A stretch of 43,371 nt of DNA from 02-FULL-45-11b sp041663485. Its GTDB lineage: Bacteria > Patescibacteriota > Patescibacteriia > Buchananbacterales > UBA6539. Location of the stretch: contig JBAYMO010000011.1 in the NCBI GenBank assembly GCA_041663485.1, positions 1-43,371 on the forward strand. Direction: 5' to 3'. Below, piece after piece: positions 1-8,262 of the stretch (position 1 is the stretch's first letter; each line of letters begins with the position of its first letter). The position numbers were made by a program, and so were the translations under genes. The notes under the pieces are model-generated. The model was not told where the DNA came from and made no database searches. It saw nothing but the letters and a program-made list of their open reading frames with translations.

Positions 1-1
1 C

Positions 2-544
2 AAAATTTCCGGCCGTTTATCGTTAAACCCATTGATTCATATTGATCCAATCGGTTCGATTTTGGTGCCAACGCTTCTGTATCTGTCGCAATCAGGTTTT
101 CTTTTTGGCTGGGCTAAGCCCGTTCCGGTCAACCCGTTTAAACTGAGAGGGGGAGCAGCGGCATTTCGTTGGGTTTCTTTGGCCGGAGTCTTAACTAATT
201 TTTTATTAGCCATTGCCGCGGCAATTATTATTAAGGCGGCTTCGCTTTTCCTGGGTTCAATGAGCAATAATTTAGGAATAATATTTTTTACCTCAATTCT
301 GCAGATTAATTTAGTTTTAGCGATTTTTAATCTTTTACCATTGCCTGGTTTTGACGGCTTCAATTTCCTTTCCACTTTCCCTATTTTAGGTAATTTGATT
401 AAAAAAACTCCTTTGGGCAACCCCTTATTTATGGCTAATTATGGCTTAATTATCTCAATTTTTATTCTTTTTATTTTTATGCCGTATATTAGCTGGTTTA
501 TCAGCTGGGTTTTCGCGTTATTTGTAAGATTTTTTGCCATCTAA
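2..544 (+). CDS. M50 site-2 protease family membrane peptidase, 5'-truncated
   Basis: Open frame running in from the left edge (frame starts at base 2), so the start codon and the zinc-binding HExxH motif lie outside the window. The visible part reads GRLSLNPLIHIDPIGS, the usual segment of short site-2 proteases just after the first catalytic helix. It is followed by hydrophobic segments and NLLPLPGFDG, which matches the conserved region around the third metal-ligand Asp. At least three membrane segments are visible. Family members cut substrates within the membrane; this substrate is unknown. An in-frame TTG at 32 is internal, not a start. A short hairpin with a T run follows at 598. Confidence 0.8.
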   Translation, partial: KISGRLSLNPLIHIDPIGSILVPTLLYLSQSGFLFGWAKPVPVNPFKLRGGAAAFRWVSLAGVLTNFLLAIAAAIIIKAASLFLGSMSNNLGIIFFTSILQINLVLAIFNLLPLPGFDGFNFLSTFPILGNLIKKTPLGNPLFMANYGLIISIFILFIFMPYISWFISWVFALFVRFFAI

Positions 545-553
545 GTATTTCCC

Positions 554-582
554 TTGACTTATTCAAAATTATTCGTTAGTAT
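554..582 (+). promoter_or_regulatory. Promoter of the str operon (rpsL)
   Basis: -35 TTGACT (554-559), 17-nt spacer, -10 TAGTAT (577-582). Expected transcription start is near 589, leaving a leader of about 85 nt before rpsL. Confidence 0.65.
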
Positions 583-597
583 ATCTCTATATTTACA

Positions 598-618
598 CTG
601 CCTGATAGGCAGGTTTTT
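598..618 (+). terminator. Short hairpin plus T run between the M50 gene and rpsL
   Basis: CTGCCT (598-603) pairs with AGGCAG (607-612) across a GAT loop, followed by GTTTTT. It probably terminates the upstream gene. It lies only about 10 nt after the predicted str start site, so it is unlikely to be a classic attenuator. The CCTGCC/GGCAGG palindrome resembles other short repeats in this window. Confidence 0.45.
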
Positions 619-673
619 AACACTCTAAATTTATGGCTCGGTCGCTCACGGCTTAGCCCTTATTTCAGAAATT

Positions 674-1099
674 ATGCCAACAATTAACCAATTAGTTCGT
701 AAACAGAGAAAAAGTCAAAAGAAAAAAGCTAAAACACCAGCTTTGCTTTTGGTTTCTAATACTTTAAGACGCACTAAAAAAGAAAATCCTAAAGGTGCCG
801 GTTTCAAGCGCGGGGTATGTGTCAAAGTAACCACCATGACTCCGAAAAAACCTAACTCCGCTTTGCGTAAAATCGCCAGAGTTCGTTTATCCAATGGTAT
901 GGAAGTTACGGCCTATATCCCGGGCGAAGGTCATAACTTGCAGGAGCACTCCGTCGTTTTAATCCGCGGCGGCAGAGTTAAGGATTTGCCTGGCGTGCGT
1001 TATCATATTGTTCGCGGGGTTTATGATACCCAAGGCGTTCAAGGCCGAAAACAGGGCCGAAGCCTTTATGGTTCAAAATACGTTAAAGAACAGAAATAA
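674..1099 (+). CDS. rpsL: 30S ribosomal protein S12
   Basis: 141-aa protein with the S12 signatures TINQLVRK at the N-terminus, TPKKPNSALRK near residue 52 and RGGRVKDLPGVRYH near residue 97. S12 sits at the decoding centre of the small subunit. The lysines in KPNSA and GRVKDLPG, the usual sites of streptomycin resistance changes, are wild type. It is the first gene of the str block, followed 30 nt later by rpsG. It is longer than the 124-aa E. coli protein, with extra basic residues in the first 50 positions. Confidence 0.97.
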   Translation: MPTINQLVRKQRKSQKKKAKTPALLLVSNTLRRTKKENPKGAGFKRGVCVKVTTMTPKKPNSALRKIARVRLSNGMEVTAYIPGEGHNLQEHSVVLIRGGRVKDLPGVRYHIVRGVYDTQGVQGRKQGRSLYGSKYVKEQK

Positions 1100-1129
1100 T
1101 TTATCCAATAATTGATTACCTAATAATTT

Positions 1130-1594
1130 ATGCGCCGAAAAACTCCCAAGAGAAAAATTAAACCAGATATCAAGTATCACAGCATTAATATTGCTAAATT
1201 TATTAATCAAATTATGCGTAAAGGCAAAAAATCAACCGCCCAGCGCGTGGTTTATGATTGCTTTGCCCTCATCGCTGAAAAAACAAAAAAAGATCCGTTG
1301 GAAATATTTGATGGCGCTTTGAAAAATGTCGGTCCGGACGTGGAAGTCAAATCTCGTCGGATTGGTGGCGGTAACTATCAGATTCCTATCGCGGTTTCCG
1401 GAGATCGACGCTTGGCCTTAGCTTTTCGCTGGATTATTGGCGCTTCCCGCACCAGAAAAGGCGCGCCCATGGGTCAGAAGCTAGCCGATGAATTGATTGC
1501 CGCTTATAATAAAGAGGGTGCCGCGATTAAAAAACGCATGGATACTTACAAAATGGCTGAAGCCAACCGGGCTTTTGCTCATTTTGCTCGATAA
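1130..1594 (+). CDS. rpsG: 30S ribosomal protein S7
   Basis: 154-aa basic protein with the S7 pattern: N-terminal RRKTPKRK, then GGGNYQIPI and a C-terminal MAEANRAFAHFAR. S7 binds the 3' major domain of 16S rRNA and nucleates assembly of the 30S head. The order rpsL-rpsG-fusA is the conserved bacterial str order. No clear Shine-Dalgarno sequence precedes the ATG, as for most housekeeping genes in this window. A nested hairpin follows the stop codon. Confidence 0.97.
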   Translation: MRRKTPKRKIKPDIKYHSINIAKFINQIMRKGKKSTAQRVVYDCFALIAEKTKKDPLEIFDGALKNVGPDVEVKSRRIGGGNYQIPIAVSGDRRLALAFRWIIGASRTRKGAPMGQKLADELIAAYNKEGAAIKKRMDTYKMAEANRAFAHFAR

Positions 1595-1640
1595 ACCGCG
1601 GTGTCTAGCCAGGACGAGGTTTTGCCTCGTCTTTGCGGTT
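1593..1640 (+). promoter_or_regulatory. Nested hairpin between rpsG and fusA
   Basis: Outer stem AACCGC/GCGGTT (1594-1599 with 1635-1640) encloses a 7-bp hairpin GACGAGG/CCTCGTC (1613-1619 with 1625-1631, loop TTTTG). No U tract follows, so this looks like an intercistronic structure, perhaps a processing, stability or translation-control element, and not a terminator. Confidence 0.5.
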
Positions 1641-1672
1641 AATAACAAATAATTTTTAAACCAATATATTTT

Positions 1673-3781
1673 ATGCCTCGTGAGTATTCTTTAGAAAAAA
1701 CTAGAAATATCGGGATTATTGCCCATATTGACGCCGGTAAAACCACGGTTTCCGAACGTATTTTGTTTTACACTGGCAAGAAACACAAGATTGGTGAAGT
1801 TCATGAAGGGGAAGCGGAAATGGATTGGATGGATCAAGAAAGAGAAAGAGGCATTACTATTACTTCGGCGGCTACCACCTGTTTTTGGGCACCTCGCAGT
1901 GAAGAAGATAAGAAGTGCCGCATTAACTTAATCGACACTCCCGGGCATATCGATTTTACCGCTGAAGTCCAACGTTCACTGCGTGTTTTGGATGGCGGCG
2001 TGGTGGTTTTTGACGGTGTGGCCGGCGTGGAGCCTCAGTCGGAAACGGTTTACCATCAAGCGGAAAAATTTAAAGTACCATTGATCGGTTTCATTAATAA
2101 AATGGATCGCATGGGTGCCAATTTTTATCATGATTTGGATGCCATTCATGACCGTTTAACCAAAAACGCTTTTCCCATCCAATTACCCATCGGCGCGGAA
2201 AGCGAATTTTTGGGTGTGGTTGATTTGTTAACTCAAACCGCTTGGGTTTACAAAGATGAACAAGGTAAAGATGTGGAAGAAATCGCTATTCCGGAAGACC
2301 TGAAAGCCAGTGCGGAAAAATATCGCCATGAATTAATTGAAGCTATCGTCCAGCACGACGAGGGCTTGATGAATAAATATTTGGAAGGCCAAAATGTTGA
2401 ATTATCGGAGATTAAGAGAGTCTTGCGTCAAGCGGTTATTGCCAATGATATTATGCCGATTATGTGCGGTTCGGCTTTGAAAAATAAGGGCGTTCAGCTT
2501 TTGCTTGATGCTATTTGTGATTTTTTACCGAGTCCTTTGGATATCCCGCCGGTTAAAGGATTTAATCCGCGCCATCCCGAACAAGAAGAAACGCGTCCGG
2601 CTTCTGACGATGAACCGTTTGCCGCTATTGCTTTTAAAATTGCCGCTGATCCATTCGTGGGTAAGCTTTGTTTTTTTCGAGTCTATTCCGGTAAAGCCGA
2701 AGCTGGTTCTTATATTTTAAACTCTTCAACTGGTGAAAAAGAAAGATTGGGTCGTATCGTTAGAATGCATGCCAATAATCGCGAAGATGTAAAAGAGGTT
2801 TACTCCGGAGAAATCGCGGCGGCTGTTGGTTTAAAGAGCACTTTTACCGGCCATACTCTATGCGATGAAGATCATCCGATTGTTTTGGAAACCATTAGCT
2901 TTCCGGAGCCGGTTATTTGGGTGGCTATTGAGCCCAGAACCAAAGTTGATCAGGAAAAAATGGGTATTGCTTTATCAAAATTAGCCGAAGAAGATCCGAC
3001 CTTTAAAGTTAGGACTGATGAAGAAACCATGCAGACTTTAATTGGCGGTATGGGCGAATTGCATTTGGATGTTTTGGTGGAAAGAATGAAACGTGAATTC
3101 AAAGTGGAATGTAATGTCGGTAAGCCGCAGGTCGCTTACAAGGAAACCATTAAGGGTACGGCGGAAGCCGAAGGTAAATATATTAAACAGTCCGGTGGTC
3201 GTGGTCAGTATGGTCATTGCTGGATTCGTGTTGAGCCCCGAGCTCGCGGCGAAGGCTTTGAATTTGTTGATGATGTTAAGGGTGGATCAATTCCTCGTGA
3301 ATTTATTACGCCAATCCAAAAAGGTATAAAAGAAGCTTTAGATAAGGGTGTAATTGCCGGTTATCCGATGATTGATGTTAAAGCCACGGTTTATGATGGT
3401 TCTTATCATGATGTTGACTCATCCGAAGCCGCTTTTAAAATTGCCGGTTCCATGGCTTTGCAAGAAGCCGCTCGGCGCGCTACGCCAATTCTGCTTGAAC
3501 CGATTATGAAAGTAGAAGTTATTACTCCGGAATCATCCATGGGGGATGTTATCGGTAATTTAAATTCCAAGCGCGGTCAGATTGATGAAATGCGCGATCG
3601 CGGCCAAATGAAAGTTATTGATGCCAAGGTGCCGTTAGCGGAAATGTTTGGTTATGCCACTGAAGTCAGATCCATGACTCAGGGTCGAGCTTCATATTCC
3701 ATGGAATTTTCCCACTATCAAGAGGTGCCGAGCAATGTCGCTGAAACAATCAAGGGCGAAAGAGAAAAAGGCAAAAAATAA
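1673..3781 (+). CDS. fusA: Elongation factor G
   Basis: 702-aa translational GTPase, full length for EF-G. Visible motifs: P-loop AHIDAGKT (residues 17-24), RGITI switch I (59-63), DTPGHIDF (from residue 88) and NKMD near residue 142. These are followed by domain II and the C-terminal domains IV-V, including GGMGELHLDV and the domain IV start GRGQYGHCW. It drives translocation of tRNA-mRNA on the ribosome and, with RRF, recycling. It belongs to the str block and is separated from the next small gene by 43 nt containing GGGAGGGG. Confidence 0.98.
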   Translation: MPREYSLEKTRNIGIIAHIDAGKTTVSERILFYTGKKHKIGEVHEGEAEMDWMDQERERGITITSAATTCFWAPRSEEDKKCRINLIDTPGHIDFTAEVQRSLRVLDGGVVVFDGVAGVEPQSETVYHQAEKFKVPLIGFINKMDRMGANFYHDLDAIHDRLTKNAFPIQLPIGAESEFLGVVDLLTQTAWVYKDEQGKDVEEIAIPEDLKASAEKYRHELIEAIVQHDEGLMNKYLEGQNVELSEIKRVLRQAVIANDIMPIMCGSALKNKGVQLLLDAICDFLPSPLDIPPVKGFNPRHPEQEETRPASDDEPFAAIAFKIAADPFVGKLCFFRVYSGKAEAGSYILNSSTGEKERLGRIVRMHANNREDVKEVYSGEIAAAVGLKSTFTGHTLCDEDHPIVLETISFPEPVIWVAIEPRTKVDQEKMGIALSKLAEEDPTFKVRTDEETMQTLIGGMGELHLDVLVERMKREFKVECNVGKPQVAYKETIKGTAEAEGKYIKQSGGRGQYGHCWIRVEPRARGEGFEFVDDVKGGSIPREFITPIQKGIKEALDKGVIAGYPMIDVKATVYDGSYHDVDSSEAAFKIAGSMALQEAARRATPILLEPIMKVEVITPESSMGDVIGNLNSKRGQIDEMRDRGQMKVIDAKVPLAEMFGYATEVRSMTQGRASYSMEFSHYQEVPSNVAETIKGEREKGKK

Positions 3782-3824
3782 TCATATCAGGGAGGGGCTT
3801 AGCTAAAAAACAGATAAATTTACT

Positions 3825-4190
3825 ATGCCCAACGGTTTAGAAAAAATTATTGAGTTGATTAAAAAGACCAACAATAACTGTGTGGTTTTGGATCATGAAG
3901 GTAATCCGGCGTTCGTCGTTTTGGCTTTCGGTGATTACGAAAAAATGGCTTTAAATAAGTCTGACATCTCAAATTTGAGCGAAGAGCAGCTTTTAGACAA
4001 GGTTAATGCGGAAATTGCTGTTTGGAAAGCGGCTAATCAAAGCAAAGAATTTGAGGATTGGAGTGAAATTACTGAGAGAAAAGAAGCTGAAAAGCCGCTA
4101 ATTGATGATAAAAATTTGCTAGATAAAGCCAAAATTACTGAAGAAGAGGTGAGAAGTGCCCAAGATTACTTTTTTGAACCGGTAGACTAA
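3825..4190 (+). CDS. Small acidic hypothetical protein between fusA and tuf
   Basis: 121 aa. Residues 1-45 (NNNCVVLDHEGNPAFVVLAF, then GDYEKM) resemble the beta-strand and 'YEKM' helix of Phd/YefM-type antitoxins. The remainder is acidic and probably helical. No toxin gene lies beside it, so an antitoxin role is not supported. The location inside the str block suggests a conserved lineage-specific gene co-transcribed with fusA. I do not recognise a family with confidence. The tuf promoter begins within three bases of its stop codon. Confidence 0.75.
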   Translation: MPNGLEKIIELIKKTNNNCVVLDHEGNPAFVVLAFGDYEKMALNKSDISNLSEEQLLDKVNAEIAVWKAANQSKEFEDWSEITERKEAEKPLIDDKNLLDKAKITEEEVRSAQDYFFEPVD

Positions 4191-4192
4191 TA

Positions 4193-4222
4193 TTGACAAA
4201 TTGGATAAATTTGTTATATACT
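4193..4222 (+). promoter_or_regulatory. Promoter of tuf
   Basis: -35 TTGACA (4193-4198), 18-nt spacer, -10 TATACT (4217-4222). Expected start is near 4229, giving a leader of about 117 nt before tuf. Confidence 0.7.
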
Positions 4223-4274
4223 CAATAGTGCTTTTCAAGAAGTATTAAAAATTATTAATAAATAAAAAATTAAC

Positions 4275-4339
4275 GCGATCCGCCCCATTTTTCCTTCACG
4301 GGGCTGGCTCACAAAAGATCGCAAAAAAAGAAGGAAAAA
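4275..4339 (+). promoter_or_regulatory. tuf leader: nested hairpin whose loop is complementary to the tuf RBS
   Basis: Outer stem GCGATC/GATCGC (4275-4280 with 4317-4322) encloses GCCCC/GGGGC (4282-4286 with 4300-4304). The 13-nt loop contains TTTTTCCTTC (4288-4297), an exact 10-nt reverse complement of GAAGGAAAAA (4330-4339), which holds the AAGGA ribosome binding site 10 nt before the tuf ATG. The pairing would form a pseudoknot that hides the RBS. The base complementarity is seen directly; regulation is inferred. Confidence 0.5.
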
Positions 4340-4345
4340 TTTTCT

Positions 4346-5536
4346 ATGGCAGATAAATTTGAACGTACAAAGCCCCATTTGAACATTGGGACTATCGGTC
4401 ACGTTGACCACGGCAAGACTACTCTGACCGCCTCTATTTTGGCTTACATGAATGCCAAGGGTATGACGGCTCAGTCCAAGAGTGTTGACCAAATTGATAA
4501 CGCTCCGGAAGAAAGAGAGCGCGGTATTACTATTGCCACTGCTCACGTTGAATATGAGACCGCTAAGCGTCATTACGCCCACATTGATTGTCCGGGTCAT
4601 GCTGACTATGTTAAAAACATGGTTACTGGCGCGGCTCAAATGGACGGCGCGATTTTAGTGGTTGCTGCCACTGACGGCCCGATGCCGCAAACTCGTGAAC
4701 ATATCTTATTAGCCCGCCAAGTTGGCGTACCTGCCATGGTGGTCTTTTTAAATAAGGTTGACCAAGTTAAAGATCCGGAATTGATCGACTTGGTTGAAGA
4801 AGAAGTCAGAGACTTATTGAAGAAATATGAGTTTCCTGGTGATGAAATTCCTTTCATCCGTGGCTCGGCTTTAAAAGCCTTGGAAAACCCCAAAGATGCG
4901 GAAGCGACCAAATGTATCCAAGAATTATTGGATGCCGTTGATTCATATATCCCAGAACCAGTTCGTGATACGGCCAAACCGTTCTTAATGCCGATTGAAG
5001 ATATCTTCTCCATTGAAGGCCGCGGTACGGTCGTTACTGGTAGAATCGAAAGAGGCATTATCAAATTGAATGAAGAAGTAGAAATCGCCGGTTTAAGAGA
5101 CACGGTTAAAACCGTAGTTACCGGTATTGAAATGTTTAATAAATCCCTAGATGAAGGTCAGGCTGGTGATAACGCCGGTTTATTATTGCGCGGTATTAAA
5201 AAAGAAGAAGTTGAACGCGGTCAGGTTTTAGCCAAACCGGGTTCTATTCATCCGCACACTGAATTCTCCGGTGAAACTTATATCTTGTCCAAAGAAGAAG
5301 GTGGTCGTCACAGCCCGTTCTTTAAGGGTTACAAACCTCAGTTTTACATTGGTACGACTGATGTGACCGGTGAAGTTATCTTGCCGGAAGGCACAGAAAT
5401 GGTTATGCCGGGTGATACTTTGAACTTGACCATCAAGTTGATTAAACCAATCGCTTTGGAAGAAAAACAACGTTTCTCTATTCGTGAAGGTGGCCGAACC
5501 GTTGGTTGTGGCGTTATCGCTAAAATCGTTAAATAA
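4346..5536 (+). CDS. tuf: Elongation factor Tu
   Basis: 396-aa GTPase, full length. G motifs: GHVDHGKT (residues 18-25), RGITI switch I, DCPGHADY and NKVD (near 136), followed by beta-barrel domains II and III ending in GRTVGCGVIAKIVK. It delivers aminoacyl-tRNA to the ribosome. It has its own promoter and a structured leader, so it can be expressed separately from rpsL-rpsG-fusA. A strong 14-bp hairpin follows before rpsJ. Confidence 0.98.
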   Translation: MADKFERTKPHLNIGTIGHVDHGKTTLTASILAYMNAKGMTAQSKSVDQIDNAPEERERGITIATAHVEYETAKRHYAHIDCPGHADYVKNMVTGAAQMDGAILVVAATDGPMPQTREHILLARQVGVPAMVVFLNKVDQVKDPELIDLVEEEVRDLLKKYEFPGDEIPFIRGSALKALENPKDAEATKCIQELLDAVDSYIPEPVRDTAKPFLMPIEDIFSIEGRGTVVTGRIERGIIKLNEEVEIAGLRDTVKTVVTGIEMFNKSLDEGQAGDNAGLLLRGIKKEEVERGQVLAKPGSIHPHTEFSGETYILSKEEGGRHSPFFKGYKPQFYIGTTDVTGEVILPEGTEMVMPGDTLNLTIKLIKPIALEEKQRFSIREGGRTVGCGVIAKIVK

Positions 5537-5548
5537 TTATTCAAATAT

Positions 5549-5580
5549 CTCCTTATCCCGCCGTCAGGCGGGATAAGGAG
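5549..5580 (+). promoter_or_regulatory. Strong hairpin between tuf and rpsJ
   Basis: Perfect 14-bp stem (5549-5562 with 5567-5580) closed by a GTCA loop. The flanking bases lack a good U tract (TTAAGCTCTTTT), so it may be a partial terminator or an mRNA processing or stability site. The 3' arm contains AAGGAG, but this lies 21 nt before the rpsJ ATG, too far for an ordinary RBS. Confidence 0.5.
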
Positions 5581-5601
5581 TTAAGCTCTTTTGCCCATGA
5601 T

Positions 5602-5967
5602 ATGGTAGCAATCAAGAAAGTACCGGTCGCTTCCCGCAAAGGTGAAGAAACCGAAGAAAACAAGCAAAAAATTAGAATCAAGATTCGGGCCTATGATCAC
5701 AAGATTATTGATCAGTCCACCAAAAACATTATGGAAACGGTTGAAAGAACCGGCGCCGTAGTTTTAGGTCCAGTGCCATTGCCGACGGAAAAAAAGAAGT
5801 ATACGGTTTTGAAGTCGTCATTTGTCCACAAGGACGCTCGTGATCAATATGAAATGCGTATCCACAAACGATTGTTGGATATCATGGATCCGACTCCGAA
5901 AACGGTTGATTCTCTGACCAACTTGAATTTGCCCGCTGGTGTTGACGTCGAGATAAAAATGCTTTAA
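5602..5967 (+). CDS. rpsJ: 30S ribosomal protein S10
   Basis: 121-aa S10 with the conserved core IRIKIRAYDHKIIDQSTK near residue 25 and GPVPLPT near 57, ending IKML. S10 is a 30S head protein; in many bacteria it also binds NusB in antitermination. It is first in the S10 block but is separated from rplC by an unusually long structured stretch. An out-of-frame ATG at 5597 is not the start. The N-terminal extension of about 20 residues is charged. Confidence 0.97.
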   Translation: MVAIKKVPVASRKGEETEENKQKIRIKIRAYDHKIIDQSTKNIMETVERTGAVVLGPVPLPTEKKKYTVLKSSFVHKDARDQYEMRIHKRLLDIMDPTPKTVDSLTNLNLPAGVDVEIKML

Positions 5968-6324
5968 GCTAAACTAATTAGAAACCAATCTAATTAATCG
6001 TTGAAAAAATAGAGAAAGCTCCCGCTGACCGTCTAAGTCGGGGAAGGGAAGAAGATAAATTTTTCTTTCGCTCCCTGGCTTGGAAGCAAGGCCGGATAAC
6101 CTCTATTGGTTCAAGAGATTATTTAGGAGAATTAACAATTCCAGTAAATAATAGTCCTACAATTTGCCAGCCGGAAAAATACCTGGCTCTTTGAGGCAGA
6201 TTTTTATTTACCCGATTCTAGTGTCTAAGGTATCCGAATATACGAATTTTTAGCAAGAATTCGTCGATTCGGATGCGTTCGCAGATTAGAATCGCATGAA
6301 TTGATCATAAAGTTATCAATCAAT
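5968..6324 (+). ncRNA. Structured RNA region, candidate ribosomal-protein leader
   Basis: 357 nt without a gene inside an otherwise very compact operon. At least six helices can be drawn by hand: 5975-5981/5990-5996; 6075-6082/6087-6095 with a GAAG tetraloop and one bulged G; 6096-6104/6114-6122 with one mismatch; 6144-6151/6204-6211 (8 bp) enclosing 6162-6168/6195-6201; and 6213-6220/6287-6294 (8 bp) enclosing 6232-6239/6267-6274 (8 bp), which encloses 6242-6248/6258-6264 (7 bp). The nested perfect stems argue for a real RNA fold. I recognise no known riboswitch, intron or catalytic RNA core. Autoregulation by a ribosomal protein such as L4 is possible but unproven. Confidence 0.6.
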
Positions 6325-7062
6325 ATGAAGTTTATTTTAGCAGAAAAAAGAGAAATGACTCAGAAGTTCCTGCCAGACGGAACCGTGGTTCCTGTTACCA
6401 GAGTTTTGGCTGGTCCGTGCGTTGTGACTCAGATTAAGAATGAAAAGCCGGATGGCTACATGGCCGTCCAGATTGGTTTTGGCAGTAAAAGAAAAATCGC
6501 CAAGTCAATTAAGGGTCAAATTAAAGACCTGGGTAATTTTCGCTATCTAAAAGAATTTAGAACCGATGCGGCTCAAACTGAAAGTTTAAAAACCGGTGAC
6601 AAACTGACGGCCAAGATTTTTGCCGCTGGTGATATTGTTAAAGTAACCGGCGTGGCCAAGGGTTTGGGTTTTCAGGGTGTAGTCAAGCGCCATGGTTTTC
6701 ATGGCAGTTTAGCTACTCACGGTCATAAAGATCAGTTGCGCATGCCTGGTTCAATTGGTGCCGGCGGTAATCAGCGCGTCTTTAAAGGCGTAAGAATGGC
6801 CGGTCGCATGGGTGGACAGCAGGTGACGGTTACCAACTTAGAAATTGTCGAAGTAAATCCTGATACAAACGAAATTTATATCAAAGGTGCGATTCCGGGT
6901 TCCAGAGAAAATTTAGTTTTAATTTCCGGCGTGGGTGATTTAATTATCGCGGCCGAAGAAGTCGCGACTGAATCGGAAGAAATTAAGACGGAAGATAAGG
7001 CCGAGGCGGTACTTGAAGAAACACCAGCCCAAGAAGTAAAAGCCGAGGAGATAAATAGTTAA
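6325..7062 (+). CDS. rplC: 50S ribosomal protein L3
   Basis: Start taken at ATG 6325 (MKFILAEKREM), which matches the usual L3 N-terminus; a TTG at 6301 in the same frame would add eight unlikely residues. The protein is 245 aa. Core motifs: VTRVLAGPCVVTQ, KGLGFQGVVKRHGF and GRMGGQQVTV. L3 binds 23S rRNA near the peptidyl transferase centre and nucleates 50S assembly. The last 40 residues form an acidic Glu/Ala-rich tail beyond the family core. No Shine-Dalgarno is visible; a small hairpin (6300-6305/6315-6320) ends 4 nt before the ATG. Confidence 0.96.
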   Translation: MKFILAEKREMTQKFLPDGTVVPVTRVLAGPCVVTQIKNEKPDGYMAVQIGFGSKRKIAKSIKGQIKDLGNFRYLKEFRTDAAQTESLKTGDKLTAKIFAAGDIVKVTGVAKGLGFQGVVKRHGFHGSLATHGHKDQLRMPGSIGAGGNQRVFKGVRMAGRMGGQQVTVTNLEIVEVNPDTNEIYIKGAIPGSRENLVLISGVGDLIIAAEEVATESEEIKTEDKAEAVLEETPAQEVKAEEINS

Positions 7063-7085
7063 GATGTTAACCATGTTATTTCTAT

Positions 7086-7778
7086 ATGATTAAAGCAACT
7101 GTCTACAATACAATCGGTGAAAAGGTCAAAGAATTAGATTTGAATCCAGCAATTTTTGGTTTGAAAGTTAAACCAGAATTAGTGGCTCAAGCCGTTATTG
7201 CCCAACAGGCCAACAGCCGTCAAAATTTAGCTCACACTAAAAATAAAGGTGAAGTTAGAGGCGGCGGTAAAAAGCCTTGGAAACAAAAAGGCACCGGCCG
7301 AGCTCGCCATGGTTCCATTCGTTCACCTTTGTGGCGAGGGGGCGGTATCACTTTTGGTCCGAGAAATGATCAGAACTTTTCTTTAAAGATTAATAAGAAG
7401 GCCAAAAAGAAAGCTTTATTGATGGCTTTGTCCGACAAAGCGTTGAATGAGAAAATTATTTTGGTTGATAAGTTGGAATTGGCCGAAGCCAAGACTAAGA
7501 AATTTTACGAATTATTGAAGAATTTGAATTTACGCGACAAGAAAAAAAAGACTTTGAAAAAAGACGATAAGGCCGAGGTTAAAGCTAAAAAGCCCAAGAG
7601 CGTTTTGTTGGTTTTAGCCAAAAAGGATGAAAAAATTACTCGAGCCGCGAGAAACATAGCCGCTGTAACTTATATCAGCGCCAGCGGATTGAATATTGTT
7701 GACGTGATTAAGAATAAATATTTATTAATGCCTACTGACGCGATCGCGGAAATTGAAAAGGCATATTTAATCAAATAA
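7086..7778 (+). CDS. rplD: 50S ribosomal protein L4
   Basis: 230 aa. The L4/L1e signature is present as GGGKKPWKQKGTGRARHGS (near residue 58) and SPLWRGGGITFGP, the loop that lines the exit tunnel. A Lys-rich insertion near residues 150-175 precedes the C-terminal PKSVLLVL strand. In E. coli L4 represses its own S10 operon by binding the leader; whether that applies to the structured region 5968-6324 is an open inference. It lies 23 nt after rplC and 4 nt before rplW. Confidence 0.96.
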   Translation: MIKATVYNTIGEKVKELDLNPAIFGLKVKPELVAQAVIAQQANSRQNLAHTKNKGEVRGGGKKPWKQKGTGRARHGSIRSPLWRGGGITFGPRNDQNFSLKINKKAKKKALLMALSDKALNEKIILVDKLELAEAKTKKFYELLKNLNLRDKKKKTLKKDDKAEVKAKKPKSVLLVLAKKDEKITRAARNIAAVTYISASGLNIVDVIKNKYLLMPTDAIAEIEKAYLIK

Positions 7779-7782
7779 CGCT

Positions 7783-8244
7783 ATGGGAATTTTTGATAAG
7801 TTAAAAGGAAAAAAAGAAGAAGAAGCCAAGGCGGTCAAAGCGTCTGCGGCGGCTAAAACCGTGAAAAAGACTTCAGATAAATCAGAGAAACCGGTGCTAA
7901 CTGAAACCAAGCCGGCGGTAGTTAAGGCAGAAGCTAAAAAGGAACTGAAAGGCAAAAGCCTTCAAGCCCATTTAGTGATTATTAAGCCTTTGGTTACGGA
8001 AAAAGCGGCTCATTTGGCAGCTTTGAATAAATATGTTTTTTCCATTAATCCTAAGATGAATAAGATCGAGGTGAAGAAAGCGATTCGTTCAATTTACCAC
8101 GTTGAACCGTTGAGTGTTAACTTGGCTAATTGCGGCGGTAAAAACGTCCGCTATGGCCGCAGTCATGGTAAAACCAGAAATTGGAAAAAAGCCATTGTTA
8201 CCTTAAAGGCTGGTGACAAGATTGAAATTTACGAAGGTGTTTAA
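7783..8244 (+). CDS. rplW: 50S ribosomal protein L23 with basic N-terminal extension
   Basis: 153 aa, against about 95-100 in most bacteria. Residues 1-60 are a Lys/Ala/Glu-rich low-complexity extension. The L23 core follows: IKPLVTEKAAHLAA, KYVFSINPKMNKIEVKKAI and a C-terminal WKKAIVTLKAGDKIE. L23 sits at the exit of the peptide tunnel and docks trigger factor and SRP. The extension is probably disordered. Confidence 0.95.
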   Translation: MGIFDKLKGKKEEEAKAVKASAAAKTVKKTSDKSEKPVLTETKPAVVKAEAKKELKGKSLQAHLVIIKPLVTEKAAHLAALNKYVFSINPKMNKIEVKKAIRSIYHVEPLSVNLANCGGKNVRYGRSHGKTRNWKKAIVTLKAGDKIEIYEGV

Positions 8245-8262
8245 TTTGAAATATATTAGATT

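Noticed and set aside
4235..5544. Long minus-strand open frames opposite tuf
   Set aside because: They mirror the tuf coding frame, have no RBS or promoter, and translate to sequence without recognisable domains.
5968..6324. Group I or group II intron between rpsJ and rplC
   Set aside because: Both flanking genes are intact, and I could not find the conserved catalytic core elements or a domain V-like hairpin.
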